This document shows, one piece after another, positions 10,109-22,678 of a stretch of 64,000 nucleotides of DNA. The notes under the pieces are model-generated. The model did no database searches. It saw only the letters and a program-made list of their open reading frames with translations, and was not told the origin of the DNA. The position numbers were made by a program, and so were the translations under genes. The DNA is from Streptococcus sp. 2342 (GTDB taxonomy: Bacteria; Bacillota; Bacilli; Lactobacillales; Streptococcaceae): contig NZ_VMLR01000001.1 of assembly GCF_013276795.1 (NCBI RefSeq), positions 111,353 to 175,352 of the forward strand, in the 5' to 3' direction. Each line of letters starts with the position of its first letter. Position 1 is the stretch's first letter.

Positions 10109-11542
10109 TTAGTTAACTAAGCTTTGGTACAAGTCTAGATATGACTTGCAGGCTGTATCCCATGAGAAATCACACTCCATAGCTTGTTTTTGTAAGTTTC
10201 TCCAAACGTCAGGATGGTTTCTATACAAGTCCAAAGCTGTTTGGAAAGTCCAATTTAACCAATAAGGAGATAGATTGTCAAAGCTAAAGCCTGTACCGCT
10301 TCCTTCAATTGGATTGAAAGCGCGAACGGTATCTCGCAAGCCACCAACTTCATGGACCAATGGCAAGGTTCCGTACCGCATCGCCATCATTTGAGACAAG
10401 CCACACGGTTCAAAACGACTCGGCATGAGGAAGAGGTCACAAGCAGCGTAGATTTCTTGAGCAAGTTTGACATCAAAAGTGATATTTGCTGATAGCTTGT
10501 CTGGGTAAATCTGAGCAAACCATGAGAAAGCTCCTTCAAATGCTGGATCGCCAGTTCCCAAAAGAACAATCTGAACATCATTTTGCAAGATATGGTGAAG
10601 ACTTTCGACCACCACATCAAAACCTTTTTGACGTGTCAAACGAGAAACAATTCCCACCAGTGGAACGTCGGCTCTAACTGGCAAGCCAACTCTCTCTTGT
10701 AATTTTGCCTTATTCTGGGCTTTTCCAGACAAATCTTCCTGATTAAAATGATAGTCTAATAGGGCATCCGTCTGAGGATTATACAGGTCAGCATCAATCC
10801 CATTCACGATACCAGAAACTTTACCAGACTCCATTCGAAGAATCTGATCCAAGTTACATCCGAACTGACTGGTCATAATTTCATGAGCATAGCTAGGCGA
10901 AACGGTTGAAACACGGTCAGCATAAAGAATACCAGCCTTCATCCAGTTCAGACAGTTGTTCCAGCGAAGGGTACCATCAGCGTAACGTTCAAAGCCAACT
11001 CCAAACAAATCCCATAACATTCCCTCTGAAAATTGTCCTTGGAATTCTAAATTATGAATGGTTAAAACAGTTTTAATGCCCTCATAGGCTTGAATCCAAC
11101 GGTATTTTTCATTTAACAAGAAAGGAATCATAGCTGTATGGTAGTCATGAACATGGAGAAGGTCAGGTATAAAGTCAATCCTTTCCATTGCCTCAATGGC
11201 AGCCAGTTGGAAGAAAGCAAAGCGTTCTCCGTCATCAAAATCACCGTAAACATGACCGCGGAAGAAATAATATTGGTTGTCAATAAAGTAGAAGGTTACA
11301 CCGTTTAAGACGGTTTTCTTAATCCCACAATACTGTCTGCGCCAACCAACACTCACCTCAAAATGAAGCACATCTTCAATTTGATTTCCAAATTTAGCCT
11401 CTACCATGTCATAGTAGGGTAAAATCACTGCAACTTCATGTCCCGCTTTTACCAGTGATTTAGGAAGAGCGCCAATGACGTCTCCCAAACCACCTGTTTT
11501 TGAAAAGGGTGCACCCTCAGCTGCTACAAATAAAATTTTCAT
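10109..11542 (-). CDS. glgA: glycogen synthase
   Basis: The 477-residue GT5 enzyme transfers glucose from ADP-glucose to the non-reducing end of glycogen. The N-terminal [13 protein letters not shown] (residues about 16-28) is the ADP-glucose-binding loop. The C-terminal half contains [33 protein letters not shown], with the E-x7-E type motif of GT-B transferases. It is the last gene of the glgBCDA operon and its ATG overlaps the glgD stop by 4 nt. A strong hairpin terminator follows. Length and motifs are normal. Confidence 0.97.
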   Translation of the reverse strand: MKILFVAAEGAPFSKTGGLGDVIGALPKSLVKAGHEVAVILPYYDMVEAKFGNQIEDVLHFEVSVGWRRQYCGIKKTVLNGVTFYFIDNQYYFFRGHVYGDFDDGERFAFFQLAAIEAMERIDFIPDLLHVHDYHTAMIPFLLNEKYRWIQAYEGIKTVLTIHNLEFQGQFSEGMLWDLFGVGFERYADGTLRWNNCLNWMKAGILYADRVSTVSPSYAHEIMTSQFGCNLDQILRMESGKVSGIVNGIDADLYNPQTDALLDYHFNQEDLSGKAQNKAKLQERVGLPVRADVPLVGIVSRLTRQKGFDVVVESLHHILQNDVQIVLLGTGDPAFEGAFSWFAQIYPDKLSANITFDVKLAQEIYAACDLFLMPSRFEPCGLSQMMAMRYGTLPLVHEVGGLRDTVRAFNPIEGSGTGFSFDNLSPYWLNWTFQTALDLYRNHPDVWRNLQKQAMECDFSWDTACKSYLDLYQSLVN

Positions 11543-12678
11543 GAATGAATATCCTCTGTTACTTTAGCACCTTTCTTAACGACGACTGGATGTTCTGCAG
11601 TTCCACGGATCACAACTCCATCCGCAACTTCAACACCCTTGTCCAAGATAGCATATTCGACCTGAGCACCTTCTCCAATAACAACACGAGGGAATAAGAT
11701 GCTATCTTTAACCAGGCTATCCTTATGGACATGAATATTACGTGATAAAACAGAATTAGCCACTTGACCTTCAATAATACTACCAGACGCAAACTGAGAA
11801 GTACTTACCTTAGATGTATTAGCATAGTAAGTTGGTTCTTCGTTTTTAACCTTTGTATAAATCTTTTGGTTTGGTGAGAAAAGAGAATAGAATTTTTGAG
11901 ATTCAAGCATATCTTTATTAGCTTGGTAATAAGACTCTACAGAATGAATATTTGCAAGGTAGCCTGTGTACTCGTAGGCAAAAGCCCCTTCTTTTGCAGC
12001 CAAATCCCTTAAAACATAACGCAATTTCTCTGGATGTTCTTTCTTAGCCTCTTCTTCCAAACGTTCAATCAACCAAGGTGTATCAACTACAAAAATATCT
12101 GTAGACATATTATAGACTTCGTCTGTTGATTTACTATCAAAGAGTTTGTGAGAACGAACATGGTCTGTTTCATCCACTTCCAAGATTGCGTTTACTTCTG
12201 AAATGTCTTTCTTAGCTAGTTTTTTATAAACAACAGTAATAGGTCCCTTCGTTGTGTTATGAAGGTGGAACACTTGGTTCAAATCAATATTAATTAAGAC
12301 ATCACAGTTGAGTGATACTGTTTGGTTTGAACCAGAACGCTTCAAATAAGTAAGAAGTTGATGATAGTATTCTTTTCCAACTGTACTACTTTCCACACGA
12401 GTATTGTAAATACCTAGATAATAGTGGCTAAGAAGTGTTGACAAACCCCACTCACGCCCAGAACGGATATGGTCAAAGACGGAACTGATATTGTCTTGTT
12501 GGAAAATACCAAAGATACTACGGACACCTGCATTAGCAAGACTTGAAAGCGGGAAGTCGATCAAGCGATATTTACCACCAAATGGCAAACTAGCTACTGG
12601 ACGATGGTCTGTCAGTGTTGACATATCATGAAAACCAACTGTGTTTCCTAAAATGGCAGAATATTTATCAATCTTCAT
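11539..12678 (-). CDS. glgD: glucose-1-phosphate adenylyltransferase subunit GlgD
   Basis: This 379-residue protein is homologous to GlgC but lacks the N-terminal GGxGTRL nucleotide loop, reading [39 protein letters not shown]. In Firmicutes GlgD forms a hetero-oligomer with GlgC and raises its activity, while being weakly active or inactive alone. The C-terminal part has the hexapeptide-repeat beta-helix ([33 protein letters not shown]). It overlaps glgC by 11 nt and glgA by 4 nt, indicating translational coupling. Confidence 0.96.
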   Translation of the reverse strand: MKIDKYSAILGNTVGFHDMSTLTDHRPVASLPFGGKYRLIDFPLSSLANAGVRSIFGIFQQDNISSVFDHIRSGREWGLSTLLSHYYLGIYNTRVESSTVGKEYYHQLLTYLKRSGSNQTVSLNCDVLINIDLNQVFHLHNTTKGPITVVYKKLAKKDISEVNAILEVDETDHVRSHKLFDSKSTDEVYNMSTDIFVVDTPWLIERLEEEAKKEHPEKLRYVLRDLAAKEGAFAYEYTGYLANIHSVESYYQANKDMLESQKFYSLFSPNQKIYTKVKNEEPTYYANTSKVSTSQFASGSIIEGQVANSVLSRNIHVHKDSLVKDSILFPRVVIGEGAQVEYAILDKGVEVADGVVIRGTAEHPVVVKKGAKVTEDIHS

Positions 12679-13810
12679 CTGTTGCTACCCCCACTACTTC
12701 ATCATATCCTACAACTTGTACTTCTTCTGTTCCATCAATTTCGACACCATCAGAAATAACTGCACCTTCACCAATAATAGCACGTTTGATTTTAGCTCCG
12801 TGTCCAATAATGGCTCCACTCATGATAACTGAATCTACTACTTCTGCCCCTTCACGAACTTGCGCGCCTGTTGAAAGAATAGAATGTTTAACAGTTCCAT
12901 CTACGAAACAGCCATCGACAACCAAAGAATCTTCTACGTGAGCATTTGCACCAAGGAAGTTTGGCGGTGAAATCAAGTTTCTTGAATAAATCTTCCATTG
13001 ACGGTTACGGCTATCTAAGGCATTTTCTGGAGAAATGTACTCCATGTTGGCTTCCCAAAGTGACTCAATCGTACCAACGTCTTTCCAATACCCATTAAAT
13101 TCGTAGGCATAGACACTTTCACCAGACTCAAGGTAATTTGGAATGACATTTTTACCGAAGTCTGACATATCGACATTGCTCTTTTCAGCAGCGACTAACA
13201 TATTGCGGAGACGTTGCCAATCAAAGATGTAAATCCCCATAGAGGCTTTGGTAGATTTAGGTTGGGCTGGTTTCTCTTCAAATTCAACAATGCGGTTATT
13301 GGCATCGGTGTTCATAATACCAAAACGGCTAGCTTCTTTAAGAGGAACATCAAGAACTGCTACTGTCAAACTGGCATTATTATCCTTGTGTGACTGGAGC
13401 ATAGCATCATAGTCCATTTTATAGATATGGTCCCCAGAGAGAATCAAGACATACTCAGGATTGACGCTGTCGATATAGTCGATATTTTGGTAAATAGCGT
13501 GACTAGTCCCTTCGAACCAACGATTTCCTTCACTTGCAGAATAAGGTTGAAGAATAGAGACACCAGAATTAATACCATCTAACCCCCAACTTGAACCGTT
13601 TCCAATATGATTGTTAAGAGCAAGTGGTTGATACTGTGTAATGACTCCAACATTGTGAATCCCTGAGTTGGCACAGTTTGAAAGAGCGAAGTCAATGATA
13701 CGGTAGCGCCCACCAAATTGCACAGCTGGTTTTGCGATGCTTTGAGTAAGTTTACCGAGACGAGTTCCTTGCCCACCAGCAAGAATCAAAGCTAACATTT
13801 CATTCTTCAT
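12668..13810 (-). CDS. glgC: glucose-1-phosphate adenylyltransferase
   Basis: The 380-residue enzyme makes ADP-glucose from glucose-1-phosphate and ATP, the committed step of bacterial glycogen synthesis. It has the full nucleotide loop [25 protein letters not shown] (residues about 10-34), the GDHIYKMDY catalytic aspartate block near 124-132 and a C-terminal beta-helix with hexapeptide repeats. Its start overlaps the glgB stop by 11 nt and its end overlaps glgD by 11 nt. Together with pgm at 34.6 kb it links glucose-6-phosphate to glycogen. Confidence 0.97.
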   Translation of the reverse strand: MKNEMLALILAGGQGTRLGKLTQSIAKPAVQFGGRYRIIDFALSNCANSGIHNVGVITQYQPLALNNHIGNGSSWGLDGINSGVSILQPYSASEGNRWFEGTSHAIYQNIDYIDSVNPEYVLILSGDHIYKMDYDAMLQSHKDNNASLTVAVLDVPLKEASRFGIMNTDANNRIVEFEEKPAQPKSTKASMGIYIFDWQRLRNMLVAAEKSNVDMSDFGKNVIPNYLESGESVYAYEFNGYWKDVGTIESLWEANMEYISPENALDSRNRQWKIYSRNLISPPNFLGANAHVEDSLVVDGCFVDGTVKHSILSTGAQVREGAEVVDSVIMSGAIIGHGAKIKRAIIGEGAVISDGVEIDGTEEVQVVGYDEVVGVATDED

Positions 13811-15728
13811 TTTCTACTCCTTTTTGGTTTTTACTTGTGACGGTTTTTGCAGATTTCAAGCGACGTTTGATTTTCCAAACACTTGCTCCCATAGCCGGTA
13901 GGGTAAAGGTCAAGGTCTGCTCATAATCCTTCCATAGTCCTTCTTGTGTTTGCACAGTTTGATTATATTCTTTCCAGACACCGCCCCACTCTTCTAACTC
14001 AGTATTCCAGACTTCTTCGTAAATCCCTGCAACAGGAAGTCCGATTGTAAAATCTTTTCGTTCGACAGGTACCATATTAAAGACACAGACTAACATATCA
14101 TCCTTCTTACCCTTACGGATGAAGGAAAGAACACTCTGGTCTCGATTATCCGCATCAATGATTTCAATACCATCATAGCTGGTATCAATTTCCCACAGAC
14201 AGCGGTGGTCTTTGTAAAACTGGTTTAGCTGAGAAGTGAAATACTTCATCTTAGCATTCATTGGATCTTCTAGGTTAGACCATTCCAACTGCTCTTCAGA
14301 TTTCCATTCTAGAAATTGCCCATATTCACTACCCATGAAGAGCAATTTCTTACCAGGGTGACAAATTTGATAAGTGTAGAGATTGCGCAAGCCTGCGAAT
14401 TGATTGTAACGATCTCCCCACATCTTATGCATCATACTCTTCTTGCCATGAACAACTTCGTCATGTGAGAATGGTAGGAGATAGTTTTCCTTGAAGACAT
14501 ACATAAAGCTGAAAGTCACTAGGTTAAAGTCGTATTTACGATAAATCGGATCTTCTTCATAGAATCGGAGGATGTCATTCATCCAACCCATATTCCACTT
14601 ATAATCAAACCCAAGACCATCTGAATCCTTGGTGTCAGTAATCTGAGTAGCTGATGAACTTTCTTCGGCAATCATCATAACATCTGGATGAGCTTGCTTA
14701 ATGACATCATTCAAACGTTTTAAGAAATAATAGCCTTCGTAGTTTAGATTACCACCATCCTTGTTTGGCGTCCATGGTGCATCATCATAATCAAGATAGA
14801 GCATGTTGCTAACAGCATCCACGCGAATACCGTCCAAATGGTAAAAGTCAATCCAGAATTTAATACTAGAAATCAAGAAGGACTGGACTTCATTTTTCCC
14901 AAGGTCAAAATTGAGCGCACCCCAACCGTAGTTATGAGCCTTATTATGGTCTTGATATTCAAAAGTCGGTGTCCCATCATAATAGGCCAAGGCATCATCA
15001 TTGATAGTAAAGTGACCAGGTACCCAGTCCACAATGACCCCAATATTATTTAAATGACATTCCTCAACAAAATCTTGAAACTCTTCAGGACGACCATAGG
15101 CATGCTCTAAAGCAAAGTACCCCATAAGCTGGTAACCCCAACTCAAACCGAGAGGGTGAGACATCAAGGGCATAAACTCAATGTGAGTATAGTTCATCTC
15201 AACCAAGTAAGGAATCAGCTCATCCTTCAGTTGAGCAAAACTATAAGGACCTCCATCTAGATTTCTCTTCCACGATCCAGCATGAACTTCGTAAATATTG
15301 ACAGGACGCTCTTCAAAACTCAAGCGTTTTCTACGAGCTAGCCAAAGACCATCTTTCCATTTTTTCTCTGGAATCTCTGTTAAAATCGCTCCAGTACCAG
15401 GTCGTGCCTCATATCGAACAGCCAAAGGATCAATCTTCATCAGCTGATGACCATTTGCACGAGTGATATGATACTTGTAAATTTGGCCTTCATGAGCAAG
15501 GCTGGTAAAGACTTCCCAGACACCAAATTCATTTCGTTCCATTAAGATTTGGTTTTCTACCCAATTGGTGAAATCCCCTACCAAGTGAACAGCCTGAGCA
15601 TTAGGTGCCCACACACGGAAAGTATAGCCATACTCACCATTTTTTTCTTCCCTATGCGCTCCTAGATAGTGCTGGAGGTGAAAATTTTCACCAGTCATAA
15701 AGGTTTCTAAAGCTTTTTTCTTATCCAT
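13800..15728 (-). CDS. glgB: 1,4-alpha-glucan branching enzyme
   Basis: The 642-residue GH13 enzyme introduces alpha-1,6 branches into glycogen. A CBM48 domain ([22 protein letters not shown], residues about 34-56) precedes the catalytic barrel. The catalytic aspartate is in [12 protein letters not shown], the glutamate in MIAEESS, and the second aspartate in [14 protein letters not shown]. It is the first gene of the glgBCDA operon, with a well-formed promoter and a cre-like site just upstream. A gagggtg Shine-Dalgarno precedes the ATG. The C-terminal tail of about 15 residues after KIKRRLK is basic and not part of the usual fold. Confidence 0.97.
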   Translation of the reverse strand: MDKKKALETFMTGENFHLQHYLGAHREEKNGEYGYTFRVWAPNAQAVHLVGDFTNWVENQILMERNEFGVWEVFTSLAHEGQIYKYHITRANGHQLMKIDPLAVRYEARPGTGAILTEIPEKKWKDGLWLARRKRLSFEERPVNIYEVHAGSWKRNLDGGPYSFAQLKDELIPYLVEMNYTHIEFMPLMSHPLGLSWGYQLMGYFALEHAYGRPEEFQDFVEECHLNNIGVIVDWVPGHFTINDDALAYYDGTPTFEYQDHNKAHNYGWGALNFDLGKNEVQSFLISSIKFWIDFYHLDGIRVDAVSNMLYLDYDDAPWTPNKDGGNLNYEGYYFLKRLNDVIKQAHPDVMMIAEESSSATQITDTKDSDGLGFDYKWNMGWMNDILRFYEEDPIYRKYDFNLVTFSFMYVFKENYLLPFSHDEVVHGKKSMMHKMWGDRYNQFAGLRNLYTYQICHPGKKLLFMGSEYGQFLEWKSEEQLEWSNLEDPMNAKMKYFTSQLNQFYKDHRCLWEIDTSYDGIEIIDADNRDQSVLSFIRKGKKDDMLVCVFNMVPVERKDFTIGLPVAGIYEEVWNTELEEWGGVWKEYNQTVQTQEGLWKDYEQTLTFTLPAMGASVWKIKRRLKSAKTVTSKNQKGVENEE

Positions 15729-15743
15729 ACACCCTCCTATTTC

Positions 15744-15757
15744 TGTAAGCGTTTTCT
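15744..15757. promoter_or_regulatory. cre-like CcpA site upstream of glgB
   Basis: TGTAAGCGTTTTCT matches the cre consensus (TGnAAnCGnTnnCA) except for the final base. It lies 8 nt downstream of the -10 box, where CcpA binding would block transcription. Carbon-catabolite control of the glycogen operon is therefore likely. Confidence 0.65.
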
Positions 15758-15765
15758 ATAGATTT

Positions 15766-15794
15766 ATTATACTACCTTTTTAGAGAAGATTCAA
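15766..15794 (-). promoter_or_regulatory. glgBCDA promoter
   Basis: On the minus strand TTGAAT (15789-15794), a 17-nt spacer and TATAAT (15766-15771) give a near-consensus promoter about 40 nt before glgB. Confidence 0.8.
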
Positions 15795-16107
15795 GTAAAT
15801 TACTATACTTCTTTAATTATTTTGAAAATCTACAACAAGTTCACTTACTCGTTCAATTGTAAATCAATATTTTTTCAAAAAATTGCGAAAACGCCTTTCT
15901 TTTCTCTACTATAATACCAAAAAGTTCGTATTTTTTCTATGATTATTATTGTTTTATAGCAAAAAAATAAAATCAGGAAAACAATTTCCTGACTTTACAC
16001 GTTTGATGAAAATATTTATCAAATTTTCTATACAAGTGAGTTATCAGCTAAGTTCTTTCTATTCGTTCACTTCCAATGATGTGTTAGAATAGCGAGATAG
16101 ATGGTCT
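15795..16107. other. glgB-pulA intergenic region with pulA terminator
   Basis: This AT-rich stretch has no convincing gene. It holds one clear hairpin, tcaggaaa-acaa-tttcctga (15973-15992), followed on the minus strand by attttattttttt, which would terminate pulA 115 nt past its stop. Nothing else is recognised. Confidence 0.7.
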
Positions 16108-18387
16108 TTATAAAACACTCAAGACAGCTAGACTAATATCATCTAACACATTGTCTTCTTTTGAGCGACTGTTGGTTACCAACGTAGCTAAATTTCCTGC
16201 ATTTTCAAATGGATAGGGTTCTGATTTAGCATTCACAACCACCAAGAGGTGTTCTTTGCCGTGAACTTCATAGATAAGGCAGCCGCTATGTTCAATCGCA
16301 GAATGCACAAAGACATGATGGTAAATTTCATCATAGCTAGAGTAAGAAAAGGCGCCAGTTTTTGTCTTCAATCGGATGACTTGACGGATAAACTCAATAC
16401 TGTCTTGACGCTCATTGATCAAATCCCAGTTGACTTGGTTCACACTGTCAGGAGCATTATAGCTATTCATCGCACGCTCTCTATCATCATGTGTCAACTC
16501 ACCATTCTCACCAGTCGCAACCAGTTTGGTACGACCAAATTCTTGACCGATTTCCATAAAGGCCATCCCTTGCATGAGTAGGTTCATAGCTGTGGCTGTC
16601 TCAACCTTGTGCATGATTTGTTCTGAACTTTGGTCTGGATGAAGAGTTGCCAATAAATCGTGAAGATTGTAATTGTCATGGGCTTCTACATAGTTAAGCA
16701 CCTGATTTGGATGTGTATAGGTTCCTAATTCACGACTTCCTAGGATTGCTTTAGCTAGAATTGGCTCTGTCGCAGCACCACTGACAAAACCTGACTTGAT
16801 AGCACCGTAAACTTCTCCACCTTTGACAGCATCACGCTGATTGTCATTAAAGAAACCAATATTTGGCATTTCGTAGGCGTTGTCTTTCTTAGCCTTATCA
16901 TAAGGGGCAAGACCTGTTCCCATATCCCATCCTTCTCCATAGAGGATAATGTTGGGGTCAATTTCATCCAAACTCTGACGAATCATCTGCATAGTCTTGA
17001 CATCATGAATCCCCATCAAGTCAAAACGGAAGCCGTCAATATTATATTCCTGCACCCAGTATAAAAGAGAATCAATCATGTACTTGCGGAACATTTCGTG
17101 TTCACTGGCTGTTTCATTTCCAACACCCGTTCCATTCTGGAAGGTACCATCTGGATTCATACGATAATAATAGTCAGGGACAGTTGTTTGGAAAGGTGCA
17201 TCAACAACTGAGAAGGTATGGTTATAGACCACATCCATAATAACACCAATACCCGCATCGTGGTAAGCTTGAACCATGGTCTTCAAATCACGAATGACCT
17301 GAGCTGGATCATCTGGATTAGTTGAAAAACTAGTTTCTGGCGCGTTATAGTTTTGTGGATCATAACCCCAGTTGTAGGTTACATTTCCATCCTCATCGTA
17401 TTCTTTATGACGGTCTGCAATTGGTTGCAACTGAACATAATTGTAGCCCAACTTCTTGATGTGATCAAAAGCAGTTGACTGACCGTACTGGTTAACCGTT
17501 CCAGTCTGAGCAGCACCCAAGAACGTTCCTCGAAGATGTTCATCCACACCTGAGGTCGGTGATTGGGTCAAATCACGAATATGCATTTCACAAATAACTG
17601 CCTTACATGGATTTTCCAAACGCCAAGCAGCATCAGAACCATGCTTGACCTCGAAATTTTCGACTTGTTTTTCTGCATGGCTCAGAATAGCAGAACGTTT
17701 GCCATCAGGGCTGGTCGCGATTGTATAAGGATCACGTGTCAGTGTTTGGTGATGAGGGAATTGGACTTGATACTGATAAGCCTTACCAGTCAAATCTTCC
17801 TCAACATCCAAACTCCAGACACCAATAGTATTGTCCTTATGGTTATAAGAGTAGCGATTGCCTCTCTCCATATCAAAAGTCTTCCAAACAGGTGCATCAT
17901 TAGTAGCTGATTCATAAACGACAACCTGCACTGCTGTCGCTGTTGGAGCCCAAAGGGCAAAATGAGCCTGATTGTCCTCTACATGGCAACCCAATTCCCC
18001 TTGGTAACCCCAGTGGTGGTCGAAACTAGCGCTATTGATAGCCTTGTCAAAGGCAAAAGGATTTTGATTCTTATAGAAAGGACTGGCAATAGCAGGATTT
18101 TCAGAATAATAAATTCTATCATCGCCTTCCAAAATCCAGACCTCCGTTAAGAGAGGATAGTGATTAAAACGGATGGCATATTCTTTACTGGTTTGGCCGG
18201 TATGAACCACAAAATTCAAGCTTTCTAAGGGATGAACGCTTGGGTGTTCAAAACTAAATAAGGCACCAAAATAATCTTCTTGGTAAGTTAGTAAATCAAT
18301 TCGTTGATCCTTACTCTTTACAAAAGAGCAAGTGTCATATTCACCATTCTTGCGATGGTAATGAATGCGCATAGGGTAGGTATACAT
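16108..18387 (-). CDS. pulA: type I pullulanase
   Basis: The 759-residue GH13 debranching enzyme hydrolyses alpha-1,6 links in pullulan, glycogen and limit dextrins. There is no signal peptide or LPXTG, so unlike the surface pullulanase SpuA it acts inside the cell, on the product of the neighbouring glg operon or on imported dextrins. The type I signature YNWGYDPQNYNAPE is present (residues about 334-347). Catalytic residues lie in GFRFDLMGIHD, ILYGEGWDMG and YVEAHDNYNLHD. An N-terminal carbohydrate-binding region and CBM48 (HFALWAPTATAVQVVVYE) precede the barrel. It is co-oriented with the glg operon but has its own terminator. Confidence 0.96.
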   Translation of the reverse strand: MYTYPMRIHYHRKNGEYDTCSFVKSKDQRIDLLTYQEDYFGALFSFEHPSVHPLESLNFVVHTGQTSKEYAIRFNHYPLLTEVWILEGDDRIYYSENPAIASPFYKNQNPFAFDKAINSASFDHHWGYQGELGCHVEDNQAHFALWAPTATAVQVVVYESATNDAPVWKTFDMERGNRYSYNHKDNTIGVWSLDVEEDLTGKAYQYQVQFPHHQTLTRDPYTIATSPDGKRSAILSHAEKQVENFEVKHGSDAAWRLENPCKAVICEMHIRDLTQSPTSGVDEHLRGTFLGAAQTGTVNQYGQSTAFDHIKKLGYNYVQLQPIADRHKEYDEDGNVTYNWGYDPQNYNAPETSFSTNPDDPAQVIRDLKTMVQAYHDAGIGVIMDVVYNHTFSVVDAPFQTTVPDYYYRMNPDGTFQNGTGVGNETASEHEMFRKYMIDSLLYWVQEYNIDGFRFDLMGIHDVKTMQMIRQSLDEIDPNIILYGEGWDMGTGLAPYDKAKKDNAYEMPNIGFFNDNQRDAVKGGEVYGAIKSGFVSGAATEPILAKAILGSRELGTYTHPNQVLNYVEAHDNYNLHDLLATLHPDQSSEQIMHKVETATAMNLLMQGMAFMEIGQEFGRTKLVATGENGELTHDDRERAMNSYNAPDSVNQVNWDLINERQDSIEFIRQVIRLKTKTGAFSYSSYDEIYHHVFVHSAIEHSGCLIYEVHGKEHLLVVVNAKSEPYPFENAGNLATLVTNSRSKEDNVLDDISLAVLSVL

Positions 18388-18504
18388 TTTTATTTTTCCT
18401 TTTTACTTTTTAATTTGTTTCTGTTTTACTAATAAATTTTTGACTAATTTTGTCCCGATTAACAAACATTGTCATTCTATCTAAACTCTGTTTTTAAAAG
18501 ATCA

Positions 18505-20472
<1,968 letters not shown>

Positions 20473-20555
20473 TTACCATAAACTAAGCCCTCCTCACAAA
20501 CGAGAAGGGCGGAAAAAATACTTAGATTGGAATTATTTTTGAAGTCCAAGCAAAC

Positions 20556-21734
20556 TTATGTCTCTTTTTCAAAATGAGTTCGAACATAAATAAATGATAT
20601 ACAAGACAAGATGAGAACACCACTTCCAATTATCAGGAAAGAAGAGAGATGTACACTTGGCAAGACTGTCATAAATCCTTTTGCAATAGGCATAAATAGA
20701 ATAGCTAAGGTAAAAATTGTACTTAGTACTCTCCCAAGAAATTCGCTCTCAACCTTGGTTTGTACTTGAGTAAAAAAGTGAATATTAAAAATCGTCATAA
20801 ACAATTCACAAACTAAATTTCCAGAAAAGGAAAGAAAATTTGGCAGTGGTAATCCCATCATAAAAACTCCGACACCTGTCAAAGCCAGTAAAATCAACAG
20901 ATTATAAACATTAGCTTTAATTTTACTAGCTAGAAGAGCCCCAATGATGGAACCAATAGCCCCCATAGTTAAAATACTTGCATAGGCTCCTTCTGACCCG
21001 TAAAGCTGATTCGAAAAGGGGAGGAGAAATTCAAAAGCGGCAAAAAAGAAATTAACGCTGGAAGCTACCAGCAAAAGGAAAAAAATTTCTTGCTGATGCC
21101 AGATATAGTGTAACCCATCCTTGATATCTACAAAAATATCTCTCCCAGTAAAAGCCTTTTTCTCTTGAACTTTTGCTTCCTCTTTTGGAAGGAAAGCCAC
21201 TAGAACAAAAGCAATGAAAAAAGTCAGCGAGTCTAGTAATAGCGTCATATGGAGACTTGCAAATTGTAAAACAAGGAAGGAAAGAACAGGAGAGCTAACA
21301 CCTACAACCTGCAAAACCAGCTCTAAGCGAGAATTATAGATCACAATCTCATCTTTCTCAACAACCTCAGTTATAATGGCTTTATTGGCTGTACGAGAAA
21401 ATGCGAAAGCAATAGCCTGAACAATATTGGCAACAATCAAAGCGCCAATCATCCAGCTGTCATTCCTTATGAAAGAAATAGCCAGACAAAGAATCCCGCA
21501 AACAAGGTCCGTCGCCATTAAAATCCTACGACGAGAAAAACGATCTGAAATGACTCCGCCAAAGGGATTTACGAGAATAGATGTGACGAGTTCAGAAATC
21601 TGATACATTCCTAAAACTGTCTGTCCCATAGTTCCCATGGAAGCCAACCAGACACTATTTCCATAATCATAGAGCATATTCCCTATCTTGTTAACAGCTC
21701 CGCGGCTAATCAACTGTACTGCATAGCGATTCAT
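20556..21734 (-). CDS. MFS transporter, probable exporter
   Basis: The 392-residue protein has about 12 hydrophobic segments and the MFS loop GGVISDRFSRRRILMATDLV near residues 59-78, so it is a major-facilitator permease, of the macrolide-efflux-like (MefA/Lmr) or enterobactin-exporter-like group. The substrate cannot be told from sequence. It follows the Rgg regulator gene by about 80 nt in the same orientation, and Rgg proteins often control neighbouring genes, so it is a plausible target. The C-terminus (FIYVRTHFEKET) is intact. Confidence 0.85.
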   Translation of the reverse strand: MNRYAVQLISRGAVNKIGNMLYDYGNSVWLASMGTMGQTVLGMYQISELVTSILVNPFGGVISDRFSRRRILMATDLVCGILCLAISFIRNDSWMIGALIVANIVQAIAFAFSRTANKAIITEVVEKDEIVIYNSRLELVLQVVGVSSPVLSFLVLQFASLHMTLLLDSLTFFIAFVLVAFLPKEEAKVQEKKAFTGRDIFVDIKDGLHYIWHQQEIFFLLLVASSVNFFFAAFEFLLPFSNQLYGSEGAYASILTMGAIGSIIGALLASKIKANVYNLLILLALTGVGVFMMGLPLPNFLSFSGNLVCELFMTIFNIHFFTQVQTKVESEFLGRVLSTIFTLAILFMPIAKGFMTVLPSVHLSSFLIIGSGVLILSCISFIYVRTHFEKET

Positions 21735-21813
21735 ATAAAAACTCCTCTCAAATTTTGAAACTATTGTATCAAAACTGAAAGGAGCTTTTTATTTTTTCCC
21801 TTATTTGGGAAAA

Positions 21814-22677
21814 TTAACTTTTGACAAATTTTTCGTAGTGTTCCTGATAGTAGGCTACTTGCTCTGGGAGACCTAGCACATCAAAAATATGCATGGTCTC
21901 TTGCATCTGCTTACAACCTTCTTTACACTGTCCTTTTTGGTACAAGGCAAAGCCTTTTAGATAATGGAAAATATTACGCTCATAAAGCTTAATACCTTTA
22001 CCAATAATCTTCTCTGTATAAGTCTCAAAATAGCTTGCATTGTCAAAAGAAAGATGCTCTAAACAATGCTGGTAACAATTGAGGGCCAAAATCAAAACCA
22101 ATCTCTTATGGCGACCAATCTCTTGGTAAAATTCCTCCCTCTCCATAACTTCTCTACCAATCCGAGTGACATAGTCCACATCGTAGAAACTATAGAGGTT
22201 ACCGAAAAGAATCAACTCATACATGGTCCATTCTTCTGTTTTGAAGAGATAATCTGCTACCTTATCCAAATCATCCTGCTTCATCTCATAAGTCGAATCT
22301 CTTTGACAAATCAGACCTTGTAGCAAAATCCAGTTCAGCTCAAAATAAAGGGGAGTCGTCGAACTCTTAGCCTTTTCAAGTTGTTCTTCTTGAAGCTTTT
22401 GAAAACCTGCAATATCATTTGAGTAGTAAAGTGGGATAATCTGTGCCATCATAGACACATGTTCATGATTATGGAAATCCCTTGCCTTATCCATGAAATT
22501 TTCGATTGTGACATGAATGTTATCCAAAATCTCAAAGAAACGTGAGACTGCTAGGTCAGACTCCCCAAGCTCAAAGCGAGATAACTGAGAGGTGGAGCAG
22601 GACTCGCCTGCCGCCTCCTTTAAAGAATAATTTCCACTTGTCCGAAATTCACGAAATACTTTTCCAAGATGTTCCAT
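21814..22677 (-). CDS. Rgg/RopB-family transcriptional regulator
   Basis: The product starts MEHLGKVFREFRTSGNYSLKEAAGESCSTSQLSRFELGESDLAVSRF, the Xre-type helix-turn-helix shared by Rgg proteins, followed by the alpha-helical TPR-like domain that binds short peptide pheromones. It has 287 residues from this ATG, the usual Rgg length. I chose the ATG at 22677 because it aligns with the family start. A longer TTG frame begins at 22710 inside the upstream gene. The ATG lies one base after the stop of the ABC-F gene, so translation is probably coupled. No SHP-type peptide gene is visible nearby. The locus order abcF-rgg-ligA resembles that of one pneumococcal Rgg, as far as I recall. Confidence 0.9.
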   Translation of the reverse strand: MEHLGKVFREFRTSGNYSLKEAAGESCSTSQLSRFELGESDLAVSRFFEILDNIHVTIENFMDKARDFHNHEHVSMMAQIIPLYYSNDIAGFQKLQEEQLEKAKSSTTPLYFELNWILLQGLICQRDSTYEMKQDDLDKVADYLFKTEEWTMYELILFGNLYSFYDVDYVTRIGREVMEREEFYQEIGRHKRLVLILALNCYQHCLEHLSFDNASYFETYTEKIIGKGIKLYERNIFHYLKGFALYQKGQCKEGCKQMQETMHIFDVLGLPEQVAYYQEHYEKFVKS

Positions 22678-22678
22678 T

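Noticed and set aside
20480-20512. Inverted repeat agccctcctc/gagaagggc before ligA as terminator of the MFS gene
   Set aside because: No T-run follows the stem in the direction of transcription, so it is not a convincing rho-independent terminator.
22060-22330. Possible SHP pheromone gene near rgg
   Set aside because: No small hydrophobic peptide with a start signal is visible next to rgg; frames on the plus strand are shadows of rgg itself.
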